Shown: positions 16,764 through 24,841 of the stretch, piece by piece
Numbering within the stretch: the first letter of the stretch is position 1
How the letters are laid out: the number at the start of each line of letters is the position of its first letter
Source of the DNA: Clostridium sp. CAG:609
Lineage (GTDB): Bacteria; Bacillota_I; Bacilli_A; RF39; UBA660
Assembly (NCBI GenBank): GCA_000438075.1
Contig: FR903548.1
Span: 1-64,000 of the forward strand
Direction: 5' to 3'
Length of the DNA: 64,000 bases
The notes under the pieces: generated by a model
What the model saw: the letters and a program-made list of their open reading frames with translations, nothing else
Told to the model about the DNA's origin: nothing
Database searches by the model: none
Made by a program: the position numbers and the translations under genes

Positions 16764-17477
16764 ATGAAATATAAAGATTTAGAAAAAGAAGGGTGGATAA
16801 AGTTCGAAGACAAAACTATTTTAGAAAAAGAAGTAGAAAATGATAAATTATGTAAATTAATTTATCATGCATACAAAAATAATGTAAAATATAACAAAGG
16901 TAATGTAAATGAAAAATTAAAAGAATGGTTTAATAATATTAAGTATATTAATAAAAAAATAAATAAAGTAACTAAATTAAGTTTTATTAAGAATATAATG
17001 TCTTATGGTAATACCATTGACGTATTAATACTTGATGTAAATCAAGTGCCTTATATAATACTGGATATAACAAATGGTATAGATATGTCAAATAATGATA
17101 ATTTACAAATTACAAAAACAAATAATACAAAAGAAAAAATATTATATGCATGTAATGATAGTGATGAAGAAAATATAGACATATGTAATATAAAAAGTGT
17201 TACATTACATAAAAATGTTGATATATATAATAAATTAACAAATGAAGAAATAGATTCATCAGACTATATAGAATTTAAAGATTTAAATAATAACACTTTT
17301 TATATAGATATATTATTTAATATAATATATAAAAGAAATAATATATATATTAAAAATAATAATAAATCAAAAGAATTATTATTATTTAAAGAAAATATAA
17401 AATTAAATTATACTAATAAAATATTTACTAACAAGAAATTTAACATAATGAAATTATTTTTTAATTTTGAGGAGTAA
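16764..17477 (+). CDS. Unknown protein, paralogue of the gene at 21959
   Basis: A 237-residue Asn/Ile/Lys-rich protein (GGAAGGA ribosome binding site at 16750). I recognise no family. It shares with the product of 21959-22627 the blocks PYIILDITNGI / PFIILDISYGL, a central V-x-L-h-K strand, and IEFKDLNNNTFYID...IYKRNNIYIKN / VEFTDYNNNKFYVD...IYKRENIYKIN. No signal peptide or membrane segment. The two paralogues lie 5 kb apart among defence genes. An extreme codon bias toward A/T suggests recent arrival or lack of constraint. Confidence 0.6.
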   Translation: MKYKDLEKEGWIKFEDKTILEKEVENDKLCKLIYHAYKNNVKYNKGNVNEKLKEWFNNIKYINKKINKVTKLSFIKNIMSYGNTIDVLILDVNQVPYIILDITNGIDMSNNDNLQITKTNNTKEKILYACNDSDEENIDICNIKSVTLHKNVDIYNKLTNEEIDSSDYIEFKDLNNNTFYIDILFNIIYKRNNIYIKNNNKSKELLLFKENIKLNYTNKIFTNKKFNIMKLFFNFEE

Positions 17478-17601
17478 TAAAAATATTTTAGTTTAGGAAA
17501 GAAGACTTTTTATGTAGCATAAATAAAATTCCAATCATATATTATAATTACATCTTGAAAAATCCCCTCAAATAATACTATAATATTTGAAGTGATTTAT
17601 T

Positions 17602-18489
17602 ATGATATTAAATGTAAGTGGAAGAACAGATATAATAGCATTTTATACACAATGGTTTTTAAATAGATTAGATGAAGGCTTCGTTGATGTAAGAAACCCA
17701 TTTAATCCAAACCTAGTAAGTAGAATCAACTTTAATGATATTGATTTAATTTTATTCTGTACTAAAAACCCAATTCCAATTGTAAACGACTTAGATAAAA
17801 TACCAAAACCATTTCTATTTCATGTAACAATAACCCCATATAAAAACGACATTGAACCATTAGTCCCCTCAAAAACGAAAGTGATTGAAGCTGTCAAAGA
17901 AATATCAAAACAAATTGGTAAAGAAAACATAGCAATAAGGTATGACCCCATTTTCATAAGTGACAAATACCCAATTGAATATCACATCAAAGCATTTGAA
18001 AAACTCTTATCACTATTAAATGGCTATGTTAATAAAATAATAATATCATTTCTTGATGAATATAAAAATGTTTTAAAAAATCAAAATATTTTACAATATA
18101 AAACATTAACAGAAAAAGACTATGAAAAAATTGGAATTAACTTTAGTGCTATTGCTAAAAAATATAATATGACAGTTCAAACATGTTTTGAGGATCGAAA
18201 CTTAACAGAATATGGCTTCATAAAAGAAGATTGTCTATCTCACGAACTTGCTTACTACTTAACGGGTAATAAATATAAAAGTTGGAAGTCTCGTAAAGGA
18301 GGAAAATGCAATTGTGTAGAAATGGTAGACATCGGTGTATACAACACTTGTAAACATTTCTGTAAATATTGTTATGCAAACTATGATGAAAACAAAGTAA
18401 ACAATAATACATTAAATCACAACTCCAATTCATCATTAATAACAGGTACAATTACAGATAAAGATACAATAAAGGTAAGAAAAATTTGA
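17602..18489 (+). CDS. DUF1848 family protein
   Basis: A 295-residue protein beginning LNVSGRTDIIAFYTQWF, with FVDVRNPFNPNLVSRI, LFCTKNPIPI, VTITPYK and RYDPIF. The C-terminal Cys cluster is CKHFCKYCYANYD, with CNC upstream. This is the full DUF1848 layout: a barrel-like fold with a Cys motif that may hold an iron-sulfur cluster. Function is not established. A promoter, TTGAAA (17555) and TATAAT (17579-17584), precedes it. Its TGA stop overlaps the -35 box of the next gene. A truncated copy is at 13790. Confidence 0.88.
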   Translation: MILNVSGRTDIIAFYTQWFLNRLDEGFVDVRNPFNPNLVSRINFNDIDLILFCTKNPIPIVNDLDKIPKPFLFHVTITPYKNDIEPLVPSKTKVIEAVKEISKQIGKENIAIRYDPIFISDKYPIEYHIKAFEKLLSLLNGYVNKIIISFLDEYKNVLKNQNILQYKTLTEKDYEKIGINFSAIAKKYNMTVQTCFEDRNLTEYGFIKEDCLSHELAYYLTGNKYKSWKSRKGGKCNCVEMVDIGVYNTCKHFCKYCYANYDENKVNNNTLNHNSNSSLITGTITDKDTIKVRKI

Positions 18490-18540
18490 CAAAATGACAA
18501 TAATATGATAAAATATTCCCCAATACAAAGGGGTGTTTTT
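18486..18540 (+). promoter_or_regulatory. Promoter and GC hairpin in front of double-HEPN gene
   Basis: TTGACA (18486-18491), a 17-nt spacer and TAAAAT (18509-18514) form a strong promoter. Directly after it CCCC (18518-18521) can pair with GGGG (18530-18533) across AATACAAA, followed by TGTTTTT. The ATG is at 18543. AAGGGGTG is also the only Shine-Dalgarno sequence, so the hairpin would hide it. The predicted transcription start (about 18521) falls near the first arm, so how much of the hairpin is transcribed is uncertain. Confidence 0.65.
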
Positions 18541-18542
18541 AA

Positions 18543-20225
18543 ATGAATAATCAAAAAATAGAATCAATAAAGAGTCTTTACTCTGGAGCAAAAGCATACA
18601 CAATGTTTTTAGTAGAAGAACGTCAACATAATAATGATAAGGTTGACTATATCCTAGATGAAGAATTTTATAATTGTGCAAGATTAGGTTTTATTACCAA
18701 CATAATGCTTGCAATAAAAGAAGAAATAGTTGAAAAAGTAGGGTTTCATCAATACAAATCACTTATATTTGAAAGTCAATTAGAAGATGCGGTAAATAAA
18801 GTTGCAAAAAAAGTGAGTAATGGTTATGAAATAGATAACTATGTATTTGATACTGCTCCAAATTTAGTGGCAACACTTCGAGATAAACTAGCTCATGGTA
18901 ATTATCTTATCAAAAATGGTGGAAACAAAATAACTTTTACCTTAGATGATAATGGCACTACAATTGATGTAAGTGTTGATAAATTAGTAAACTTTACTAT
19001 AAGTTTAACGACAAAATATCTACAAAAACAAGAACCTAAGAATTTTCATTATCAAACAATAATGTTAAATAAAGCCAGAACAAAAGGTAATCCAATGAAT
19101 TCTAAATCAGAAGTAAAATATGTGTGTAAAAATGCTAAAAAAATAACCATGGATTTTAAAAGAAAAGATGGAAAAGATTTAACAGAAAAAGATGTAATAA
19201 GACTTTACCAAGAATGTAGAAAATATAATACTGTATGCACCTCAGAAGCACTAGAAGATTTAAGAAAAGCTACATCATCTACTTTTGATTTTACATACGA
19301 AAGAAAACCAATTACAAATATTAATTATGACGTAATATCAGATGCTCTAGTAAACGACTGCAAGGGATTTGATTTGGAAAATCAAAATACACTTATAGCA
19401 TATATGATTGAAAACTTAATTGGTGTTAAGAATTTATTACAAGAAACGATGGCATCAGTATCAAATCTTGAACTACTAGAAACTATATACAAGGCTCAAA
19501 GTGTCGATATGAATTATGTTTCAAAAACGATAAAAGACAAACAAATTATGAGCGGAATAATGGAATTGACAAATGCAGGTATAACACTATTTCAAACACT
19601 ATTTTCATATGCTAATGATGACGTATATAAAAATGATTTTGAATATCAACAAGCAACAAGTAATGGATTAGACTATAGTAAACTAGATTTATCCTATTTA
19701 AATGTTACACTATATTCAACAGATAAAAGCCCAGTAGATACATGTCTTGAACAAAAACAAAAAGCTGATAAAGCATACGCAAACATACAAAAAGTAATAG
19801 CTAAATTAGTGGAAAATCAAAATAAAGCACTTGCAAGCAATAACAATCAAGCAATATCTAGTATCAACCAAGCACTATCAAAATTAAGGAAAGAAGAACA
19901 AATTAAATTACAAGACAAAATAAAATGTGATACAGAATATAATAATGCATGCATGTATGAAAAAAATAATAGTGCTCATTTGATAAAAAGATCAATTATA
20001 AATAGCATAAGAAATTGTATTGCTCATGGAAATTATCATGTCAAATACGGTGCAGAACTTTCTGATACAACTATCATTTTTGAAGATATACATAACGAAA
20101 AGTTAACTTTTGAAGCTAACATTAATTTTGCAGATTTTATAAATATGATATATCAAAATGAGCAAATAATTTCAGAATTCTTAGATAATTTAACAACTCA
20201 AAACACATTAACTAGACAAAAATAG
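18543..20225 (+). CDS. Protein with two HEPN-type RX4H motifs, candidate RNase
   Basis: A 560-residue soluble, helix-rich protein that I cannot place in a named family. It has two near-identical HEPN active-site motifs: LRDKLAHGNY (Arg113, His118) and IRNCIAHGNY (Arg490, His495). HEPN RNases dimerise to join two RX4-6H motifs; here both are in one chain, as in Cas13 and some defence toxins. The middle (about 190-430) is helical with a charged K/E/Q stretch near 410-450. It lies alone between its own promoter and terminator. The context of Abi and Wadjet genes suggests a phage-defence RNase. No adjacent cas gene or antitoxin gene is evident. Confidence 0.7.
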   Translation: MNNQKIESIKSLYSGAKAYTMFLVEERQHNNDKVDYILDEEFYNCARLGFITNIMLAIKEEIVEKVGFHQYKSLIFESQLEDAVNKVAKKVSNGYEIDNYVFDTAPNLVATLRDKLAHGNYLIKNGGNKITFTLDDNGTTIDVSVDKLVNFTISLTTKYLQKQEPKNFHYQTIMLNKARTKGNPMNSKSEVKYVCKNAKKITMDFKRKDGKDLTEKDVIRLYQECRKYNTVCTSEALEDLRKATSSTFDFTYERKPITNINYDVISDALVNDCKGFDLENQNTLIAYMIENLIGVKNLLQETMASVSNLELLETIYKAQSVDMNYVSKTIKDKQIMSGIMELTNAGITLFQTLFSYANDDVYKNDFEYQQATSNGLDYSKLDLSYLNVTLYSTDKSPVDTCLEQKQKADKAYANIQKVIAKLVENQNKALASNNNQAISSINQALSKLRKEEQIKLQDKIKCDTEYNNACMYEKNNSAHLIKRSIINSIRNCIAHGNYHVKYGAELSDTTIIFEDIHNEKLTFEANINFADFINMIYQNEQIISEFLDNLTTQNTLTRQK

Positions 20226-20262
20226 TAACTATTGTTACCCGTATATATATCTAGAAAAATAA

Positions 20263-20298
20263 AAAATGTAATAGGTTAAAATAACTATTGCATTTTTT
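20263..20298 (+). terminator. Terminator after the double-HEPN gene
   Basis: AAATGTAATAGGTTA pairs with TAACTATTGCATTT (two mismatches) and is followed by a T-run near 20293-20298. Confidence 0.75.
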
Positions 20299-20312
20299 AT
20301 TAAAAAAATATC

Positions 20313-20341
20313 TTGTGTATCAAACGTATGTGTGTTATAAT
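20313..20341 (+). promoter_or_regulatory. Promoter of the HTH-like gene
   Basis: TTGTGT (20313-20318), 17-nt spacer, TATAAT (20336-20341). The leader to 20453 contains a CAATTC/GAATTG hairpin. Confidence 0.65.
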
Positions 20342-20453
20342 GGTTATATCAATTCAGAAAAAAGTTTTAGAATTGATAACTACATGTTGATTAAGTATTC
20401 ATATTAAAAAAGGTACAAAATATTTAAAAATTTTGTTATCTTTTGGAGGTAAT

Positions 20454-20822
20454 ATGAAAACAGAAATAACAAAATACTTACATCAACACAAATCTACGAA
20501 CTTCTCTAGTCTTCTGTTTTTATATATTGATAAAAGTGGGCTAAAGGATTCAATGATTTACAAAAAAGCTGGCATCGATAGAAAACTATTTTCAAAAATT
20601 AGATGCAACGATTATATTCTAAACAAAAAGACTATTATAAGGTTATGTTTTGTTTTAAAATTATCACTAGATGAAGCAAATGAACTTTTAAATAGTGCTG
20701 GTTATGCATTAAGCAAAAGTCAAGATTTTGATTTAATCATCCAATTTTGTTTAGAAAAAAAGATATATGACTTGTATATCGTAAATGAAATGCTAGAAAC
20801 TTTTTTAAAAACTGTTCTTTAA
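20454..20822 (+). CDS. Small HTH-like protein
   Basis: Start at ATG 20454 behind GGAGG (20445-20449); an in-frame ATG at 20433 is upstream of that site. The 122-residue product reads KKAGIDRKLFSKIR, then KKTIIRLCFVLKLSLDEANELLNSAGYAL. This is an XRE-like helix-turn-helix of the kind attached to macro-domain or kinase proteins in Firmicutes (IDRKLFSKIR.. and SAGYALS are characteristic). The N-terminal part (20-40) has no enzyme motif. It may be a stand-alone regulator or antitoxin-like protein. Its stop lies inside a terminator hairpin. Confidence 0.65.
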   Translation: MKTEITKYLHQHKSTNFSSLLFLYIDKSGLKDSMIYKKAGIDRKLFSKIRCNDYILNKKTIIRLCFVLKLSLDEANELLNSAGYALSKSQDFDLIIQFCLEKKIYDLYIVNEMLETFLKTVL

Positions 20823-20835
20823 CAGTATTTTTTTT
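20811..20835 (+). terminator. Terminator overlapping the stop codon
   Basis: ACTGTT (20811-20816), CTTT loop, AACAGT (20821-20826), then A and eight T. It includes the TAA of the preceding gene. Confidence 0.85.
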
Positions 20836-20948
20836 GCAATTTTTCCCTAAGATATGCCAAAAACATGTCGCCAAAAAATGTCGCTTTTAAAACGACCACA
20901 TCATTCATCTTTTCTAGTATAATTGATTTATCGAATGGAGGAAATATT

Positions 20949-21458
20949 ATGAAAACAAATATGCAAATGTTAAGAAATTTAATTAGAGAGGAGGAAGAAA
21001 ATCTAGATTTAGTAAGATTTAGTAGTCAAGAATATTTATTTAATAAAGTAAATGAAGAATTAAGTGGTAAAATTACGATTCTTGTGGATAACACAGAGAA
21101 AATGTTAGAAAAACTAAAGGAAACAGAAGATCTAACAAACAGAATAAATTACCTTAAAAGAACATTGTTCGAAAAAGAAAACGAACTAAGACTAGAAGAT
21201 GGCAGAACCGTTAAACAAGCATCAGTGGAAAATAAATACAACCTAAAGTTAAAATATTATTATGAAGCTCTTTTGCGTAAAGAAAATAAAAAGATAAGAA
21301 TGACAGATTCTAAAAGTGCATACTTCTTAGAATATAAGCTAAATATTGATAGAAATGAAATTAAAGATAAATTAAAAAATATCAGTGAAGAAATAAAAAA
21401 TACAACTAATGAAATAATTAGATTAAATGGCAAAATTTTTGAAATAGATTTGCCATAA
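20949..21458 (+). CDS. DIP1984-like coiled-coil protein
   Basis: Start at ATG 20949, with GGAGG at 20937-20941; the frame is open further upstream to 20865, but the strong site and a TATAAT-like box near 20919 lie before 20949. The 169-residue product is almost all alpha-helix, with the LEDGRTVKQASVENKYNL block in the middle and LNGKIFEIDL at the end. This matches the DIP1984 (septicolysin-like) family pattern (LEDGRTLTDAL...R..L; ending I.ELNW..EL). Function is unknown. Confidence 0.6.
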   Translation: MKTNMQMLRNLIREEEENLDLVRFSSQEYLFNKVNEELSGKITILVDNTEKMLEKLKETEDLTNRINYLKRTLFEKENELRLEDGRTVKQASVENKYNLKLKYYYEALLRKENKKIRMTDSKSAYFLEYKLNIDRNEIKDKLKNISEEIKNTTNEIIRLNGKIFEIDLP

Positions 21459-21468
21459 TGGTACCATA

Positions 21469-21613
21469 AAGCTACTGAATGGTTTAAATTAAGTAAAAAC
21501 TTAAGCCAGTGCTTTATAAAACAGATGATTACGTACTTCAAAATAAGAAGTCTAACCACCTCGTTACCTAAAGTTTTATAAAGTGGGTATGTGCATCCCA
21601 AATTGGGGTGCAC
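21469..21613 (+). ncRNA. Structured intergenic RNA candidate
   Basis: Several stems lie end to end. AAGCTACTG (21469-21477) pairs with CAGTGCTT (21507-21514) around a TTAAGT/ACTTAA hairpin. CTTTATAAAAC (21512-21522) is a perfect match to GTTTTATAAAG (21573-21583) and encloses ACTTC/GAAGT (21535-21551). GTGCATCCC (21591-21599) pairs with GGGGTGCAC (21605-21613). The first and second stems share CTT (21512-21514), so they compete. There is no T-run after the last stem. I match it to no known riboswitch. It lies 27 nt before a start codon. Confidence 0.5.
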
Positions 21614-21640
21614 TACCAAATATTAGAAAGGAAGGTTATT

Positions 21641-21946
21641 ATGAATAAATATGTATATGAAACAGAAGATAAAATAAAAATGAAACTAATATTAAATTTA
21701 GATAAAGTATATAAATCTTTAAAAAATTTTAAAGATTGCTATAAAAGAATTTACAATGGGAAGGATTATCGTAGTACGAAAAAGTACTATTACAAAGGTA
21801 AAATATATACGGAAGAAGAATTGATTGAAAATAATTTTGAAAAAGATGAAGAAGGTATATTTGGTTGTATGCCGATATACACTGAAGAAGAAATATTAAC
21901 AAAAATAAAAGATTATTTGTATGATGTATGGAATTTAATAGAGTAG
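21641..21946 (+). CDS. Unknown 101-residue protein
   Basis: ATG 21641 follows AAAGGAAGG (21627-21635). The product is charged and Tyr/Lys/Glu-rich, with no signal peptide or membrane segment, and contains YYYKGKIYTEEELIENNFEKDEEGIFGCMPIYTEEEI. I do not recognise it. It is 12 nt from the next gene, with GGAGG between, so the two form an operon behind the structured leader. Confidence 0.55.
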   Translation: MNKYVYETEDKIKMKLILNLDKVYKSLKNFKDCYKRIYNGKDYRSTKKYYYKGKIYTEEELIENNFEKDEEGIFGCMPIYTEEEILTKIKDYLYDVWNLIE

Positions 21947-21958
21947 GAGGAAAATAAA

Positions 21959-22627
21959 ATGGCACATAAAAGAGAAGTATATAATTTAGAATATTATATA
22001 GAGGATGGAGAAACTCTAGAAGAATTAGCAGATAGAATAATCAAGGATATAAAGAAAAATTTTAAAATAAATAAAACAAAAAAACAATATCCAACTAATG
22101 AACTTTCAACCATAACGAAAATAGTATTTTATGATAAGTTAAAAGTAGATGCAAATGACTTGATTCAAGGATTAGTGATTGAAGTAAATAATGAACCATT
22201 TATTATTTTAGATATAAGTTATGGTTTAAGCATTAGTCCATTAGATATGATAACAAATGAAATAAAAGATAATAAATCAAGAAACTTTACAATTTATGAA
22301 ATTGATAATAATGATTTTCAATCTGATATAAAATTTGGAGAAGTAAATAAAGTGCTACTTTATCGTAAAGCTGAATTAGTAAGTAAAATAAATGGTAAAA
22401 CGCTTTGTAAATCTGATATAGTTGAATTTACAGATTACAACAATAATAAATTTTATGTTGATTATATCAACAATGACATTTATAAAAGAGAAAACATCTA
22501 TAAAATAAATAAACATGGTAAAATAATAACAATATTTGATAGACATAAATTAAATAGTGTAAATGTTAAAATGTTTGACTCACTAACATATAAGTTAACA
22601 AAAATAACAAAAAATTTAGAAATATAG
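21959..22627 (+). CDS. Unknown protein, paralogue of the gene at 16764
   Basis: A 222-residue protein, GGAGG at 21947-21951. It shares the PFIILDISYGL and FTDYNNNKFYVDYINNDIYKRENIYK blocks with the product at 16764-17477, in the same order and spacing. The N-terminal region differs (a Tyr/Glu-rich helix, then KTKKQYPTNELSTITKIVF). No known family or catalytic motif. The shared blocks look like a beta-rich domain. Co-transcription with the gene at 21641 is likely. Confidence 0.6.
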   Translation: MAHKREVYNLEYYIEDGETLEELADRIIKDIKKNFKINKTKKQYPTNELSTITKIVFYDKLKVDANDLIQGLVIEVNNEPFIILDISYGLSISPLDMITNEIKDNKSRNFTIYEIDNNDFQSDIKFGEVNKVLLYRKAELVSKINGKTLCKSDIVEFTDYNNNKFYVDYINNDIYKRENIYKINKHGKIITIFDRHKLNSVNVKMFDSLTYKLTKITKNLEI

Positions 22628-22766
22628 TTTTCAAGTAAAGAATAAAGAGTACAGGAAAAATAATAGCAATAATCTATCATGGTTAAAACTTTACAAAGAA
22701 ATTAAAAAAATAATAGTTCCAGATAATCATTTGTGGTACAATATAGATAGGAAAAGAGGTAAAAAT

Positions 22767-23123
22767 ATGGAAGTAAATGATTATTTGGTGACTAAAGATA
22801 GAGAAGACCTTTTGTCATCACTAAAAGGGATAAACAAAAAAGTAATAAACAAGAAACTAATGGAGTTGGATTTAGAAAATCTTCAGGAATTAAAAAAGTA
22901 TATCTTAGAACATTTAAAAGATAGTATCAAAAATATAAAGGATAGATGTTTACTCAATATTCATTTTGAAACACTTTTGACAAATGAAAATAAAACGTTA
23001 TCAGTTGATCCAAGTGATGTTGAAAATTTTATAGTATTCCTTTATGAAGAAGATGGAGAAATAAAATATTATATGCCAACAGAAGTAAAAGACATAATAA
23101 AAAGGTCAATAAAAGTAAAATAA
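22767..23123 (+). CDS. Unknown 118-residue protein
   Basis: ATG 22767 with AAGAGGT at 22754-22760. The product is charged and helical in its N-terminal two thirds, then has VDPSDVENFIVFLYEEDGEIKYYMP. A -10-like TACAAT lies at about 22738. No family recognised; start and coding nature rest on the ribosome binding site and the length of the frame. Confidence 0.5.
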   Translation: MEVNDYLVTKDREDLLSSLKGINKKVINKKLMELDLENLQELKKYILEHLKDSIKNIKDRCLLNIHFETLLTNENKTLSVDPSDVENFIVFLYEEDGEIKYYMPTEVKDIIKRSIKVK

Positions 23124-23186
23124 TAATAATTTTTAGTGATTATTATTCCTTTTAGTAGTATAATAAGAAGTAGAAATGAGGTAATT

Positions 23187-23375
23187 ATGGAAGAAAAAGA
23201 TAAATTAGAGTCTTGCAGTTGTGAAGAATGCAATTGTGAAAACTGCAAATGCGAAAACTGTGATTGCGAAGAATGCGGTTGCGAAGATTGCGGTTGCGAA
23301 GATTGTGATTGTGAAAACTGCAATTGCGAAAGTTGTGATTGCGAAGAATGCAACTGTGAAGATTGCGATTGTTAA
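23187..23375 (+). CDS. Cys-rich tandem pentapeptide protein
   Basis: ATG 23187 with GAGG at 23178-23181. The 62-residue product has a short head (MEEKDKLES) and then about ten tandem units of the form C-x-C-E-x, where x is N, D, K, G, E or S. Cysteine makes up about one third of the residues, nearly all in alternating positions. The density of CxC pairs is metallothionein-like, and the acidic residues would suit metal binding, but I know no family with this repeat. A TATAAT-like box (about 23157) and a strong terminator (23382) make it a separate transcription unit, which supports it as real. Confidence 0.65.
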   Translation: MEEKDKLESCSCEECNCENCKCENCDCEECGCEDCGCEDCDCENCNCESCDCEECNCEDCDC

Positions 23376-23381
23376 ATATGA

Positions 23382-23410
23382 AAGTTCTGTACCCAATACA
23401 GAACTTTTTT
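23382..23410 (+). terminator. Terminator after the Cys-rich gene
   Basis: AAGTTCTGTA (23382-23391) pairs perfectly with TACAGAACTT (23397-23406), followed by T. Confidence 0.9.
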
Positions 23411-23422
23411 AATGGATGATAA

Positions 23423-23623
23423 ATGGATAGTAGAACAGGTTATAAACTTAAATTATTAAGAACTAAACATGGACAAACTCAAAAAGACTTAGCAAATCTC
23501 TAAAACAAGAGTGTTTCTCAAATATCAAATTATGAGCACGGAAGAAGAAATTTAAATAAAAATCAAATAGAAAAAATATGTAATTACCTAAAAATAGATT
23601 CAAAAATTTTTGATAATAAATGA
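23423..23623 (+). pseudogene. XRE-type HTH gene with one in-frame stop
   Basis: One frame from ATG 23423 to TGA 23621-23623 (66 codons) encodes YKLKLLRTKHGQTQKDLANL, then TAA (23501-23503), then NKSVSQISNYEHGRRNL. This is a complete Cro/CI-type helix-turn-helix apart from the stop at codon 27, inside the first recognition region. The stop probably inactivates a small repressor. Confidence 0.8.
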
Positions 23624-23946
23624 ATGTAAAAAAATAGAAATAACGGAGGTGTCAAAACACTATAAGTAAAAAAGATTGATTTACTTGAATGGAATAAATA
23701 CAATGAGTTAAAAATAAATATATAAAAATCAGTCTGGAGTATTCCAAACTGATTAATTACTATCTTTTTCTATAATCAAAGTATTCCCAGATTACATAAA
23801 TAAGAAAATTGAAAAAATCTAACATAATGCTTCCTTAATTATAGAGACCCTGATTGAATTATTATATATGATGTATTAACTTTTGTAAAGATAGCTAGAC
23901 ATAATTATCAAATTGTATTATGATATTCATATGGAAGGATGATTAT
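23624..23946. other. Intergenic region after the HTH remnant
   Basis: It holds a hairpin, AATCAGT-CT-GGA with TCC-AA-ACTGATT, at about 23727-23755, not followed by a clean T-run, and a ribosome binding site (GGAAGGATG, about 23932) for the next gene. A short coding remnant (KIDLLEWNKYNELK) near 23665-23710 is not part of any open gene. Nothing else is seen. Confidence 0.5.
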
Positions 23947-24831
23947 ATGAAAAGTAAAGTATATTTCACAAAAGAAATAACGAGCGAAAGTTTAATCAAA
24001 ATTTATAAAAGTTTAAATCAAGAATTAAAAGGAAAAGTGGCAGTGAAAATATCAACTGGTGAACCTGGAGGACATAATTTTTTAAATCCAAATTTAATAA
24101 AAGGATTGGTTAATAAATTAAATGGAACAATTGTTGAATGTTGCACTGCATATGCTGGAAAAAGAAAACATCCATCTGACCACTGGCAAGCAATTAAAGA
24201 CCATGGTTTTTATGATATTGCTCCATGTGATATTATGGATGAAGAAAAAGAGATAACTATTCCAATTAATGGTGGTAAACATTTAAATGGAATAAATTAT
24301 GTTGGAAGTCATATTAAAAATTATGATTCCATGCTTATATTGTCACATTTTAAAGGACATGTAATGGGTGGCTTTGGTGGAGCTTTAAAAAATATGTCAA
24401 TCGGAGTATCATCAAGAAATGGAAAAGTTTGGATTCACTCAGCTGGAAAAACGATGGTTCCCGAAGAATATTTGAAACTTGAAACAAAACAAGATGATTT
24501 TCTTGAAAGTATGGCTGAAGCAGATAAATCAGTAGTGGATTATTTCAAGCCAGAAAATATGTTATATATTAATGTTGCAAATAATATTTCAATTGACTGT
24601 GATTGTGTTCCCAATCCGAAGAAACAAGAAATTGCAGATATAGGTATTTTTGCATCAGTAGACCCAGTTGCATTAGATAAATGTTGTTATGATACAATAA
24701 TGAACCTAACTGATAGCAAAGCAAATTCCTTGAAAGAAAGGATGCTTGATAGACATGCAATTCACACAGTTGAAGAAGCAGAAAAGTTAGGATTAGGAAC
24801 AACTGACTATGAATTAATAAATATTGATTAG
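23947..24831 (+). CDS. DUF362 domain-containing protein
   Basis: A 294-residue protein from ATG 23947. It has KISTGEPGGHNFLNP, HWQAIKDHGF, HFKGHVMGGFGGALKN and GIFASVDPVALDKCCYD, the conserved blocks of the DUF362 family, which often carries an iron-sulfur centre. CDCVPNPK gives Cys ligands, but there is no C-terminal 4Fe-4S ferredoxin domain, so this is the short form. Its role is not established. It ends 10 nt before the CinA-like gene, with AGGAGG between, so the two are an operon. Confidence 0.85.
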   Translation: MKSKVYFTKEITSESLIKIYKSLNQELKGKVAVKISTGEPGGHNFLNPNLIKGLVNKLNGTIVECCTAYAGKRKHPSDHWQAIKDHGFYDIAPCDIMDEEKEITIPINGGKHLNGINYVGSHIKNYDSMLILSHFKGHVMGGFGGALKNMSIGVSSRNGKVWIHSAGKTMVPEEYLKLETKQDDFLESMAEADKSVVDYFKPENMLYINVANNISIDCDCVPNPKKQEIADIGIFASVDPVALDKCCYDTIMNLTDSKANSLKERMLDRHAIHTVEEAEKLGLGTTDYELINID

Positions 24832-24841
24832 GAGGTACAAT

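Noticed and set aside
23210..23375. CRISPR-like repeat array
   Set aside because: The repeats are contiguous 15-bp coding units with no spacers.
23069..23412. Overlapping frames on both strands across the Cys-rich repeats
   Set aside because: The 15-bp repeat keeps other frames open, giving Ala/Ile/Val or Ser/Gln repeats. Only the frame from 23187 has a ribosome binding site and a terminator directly after its stop.
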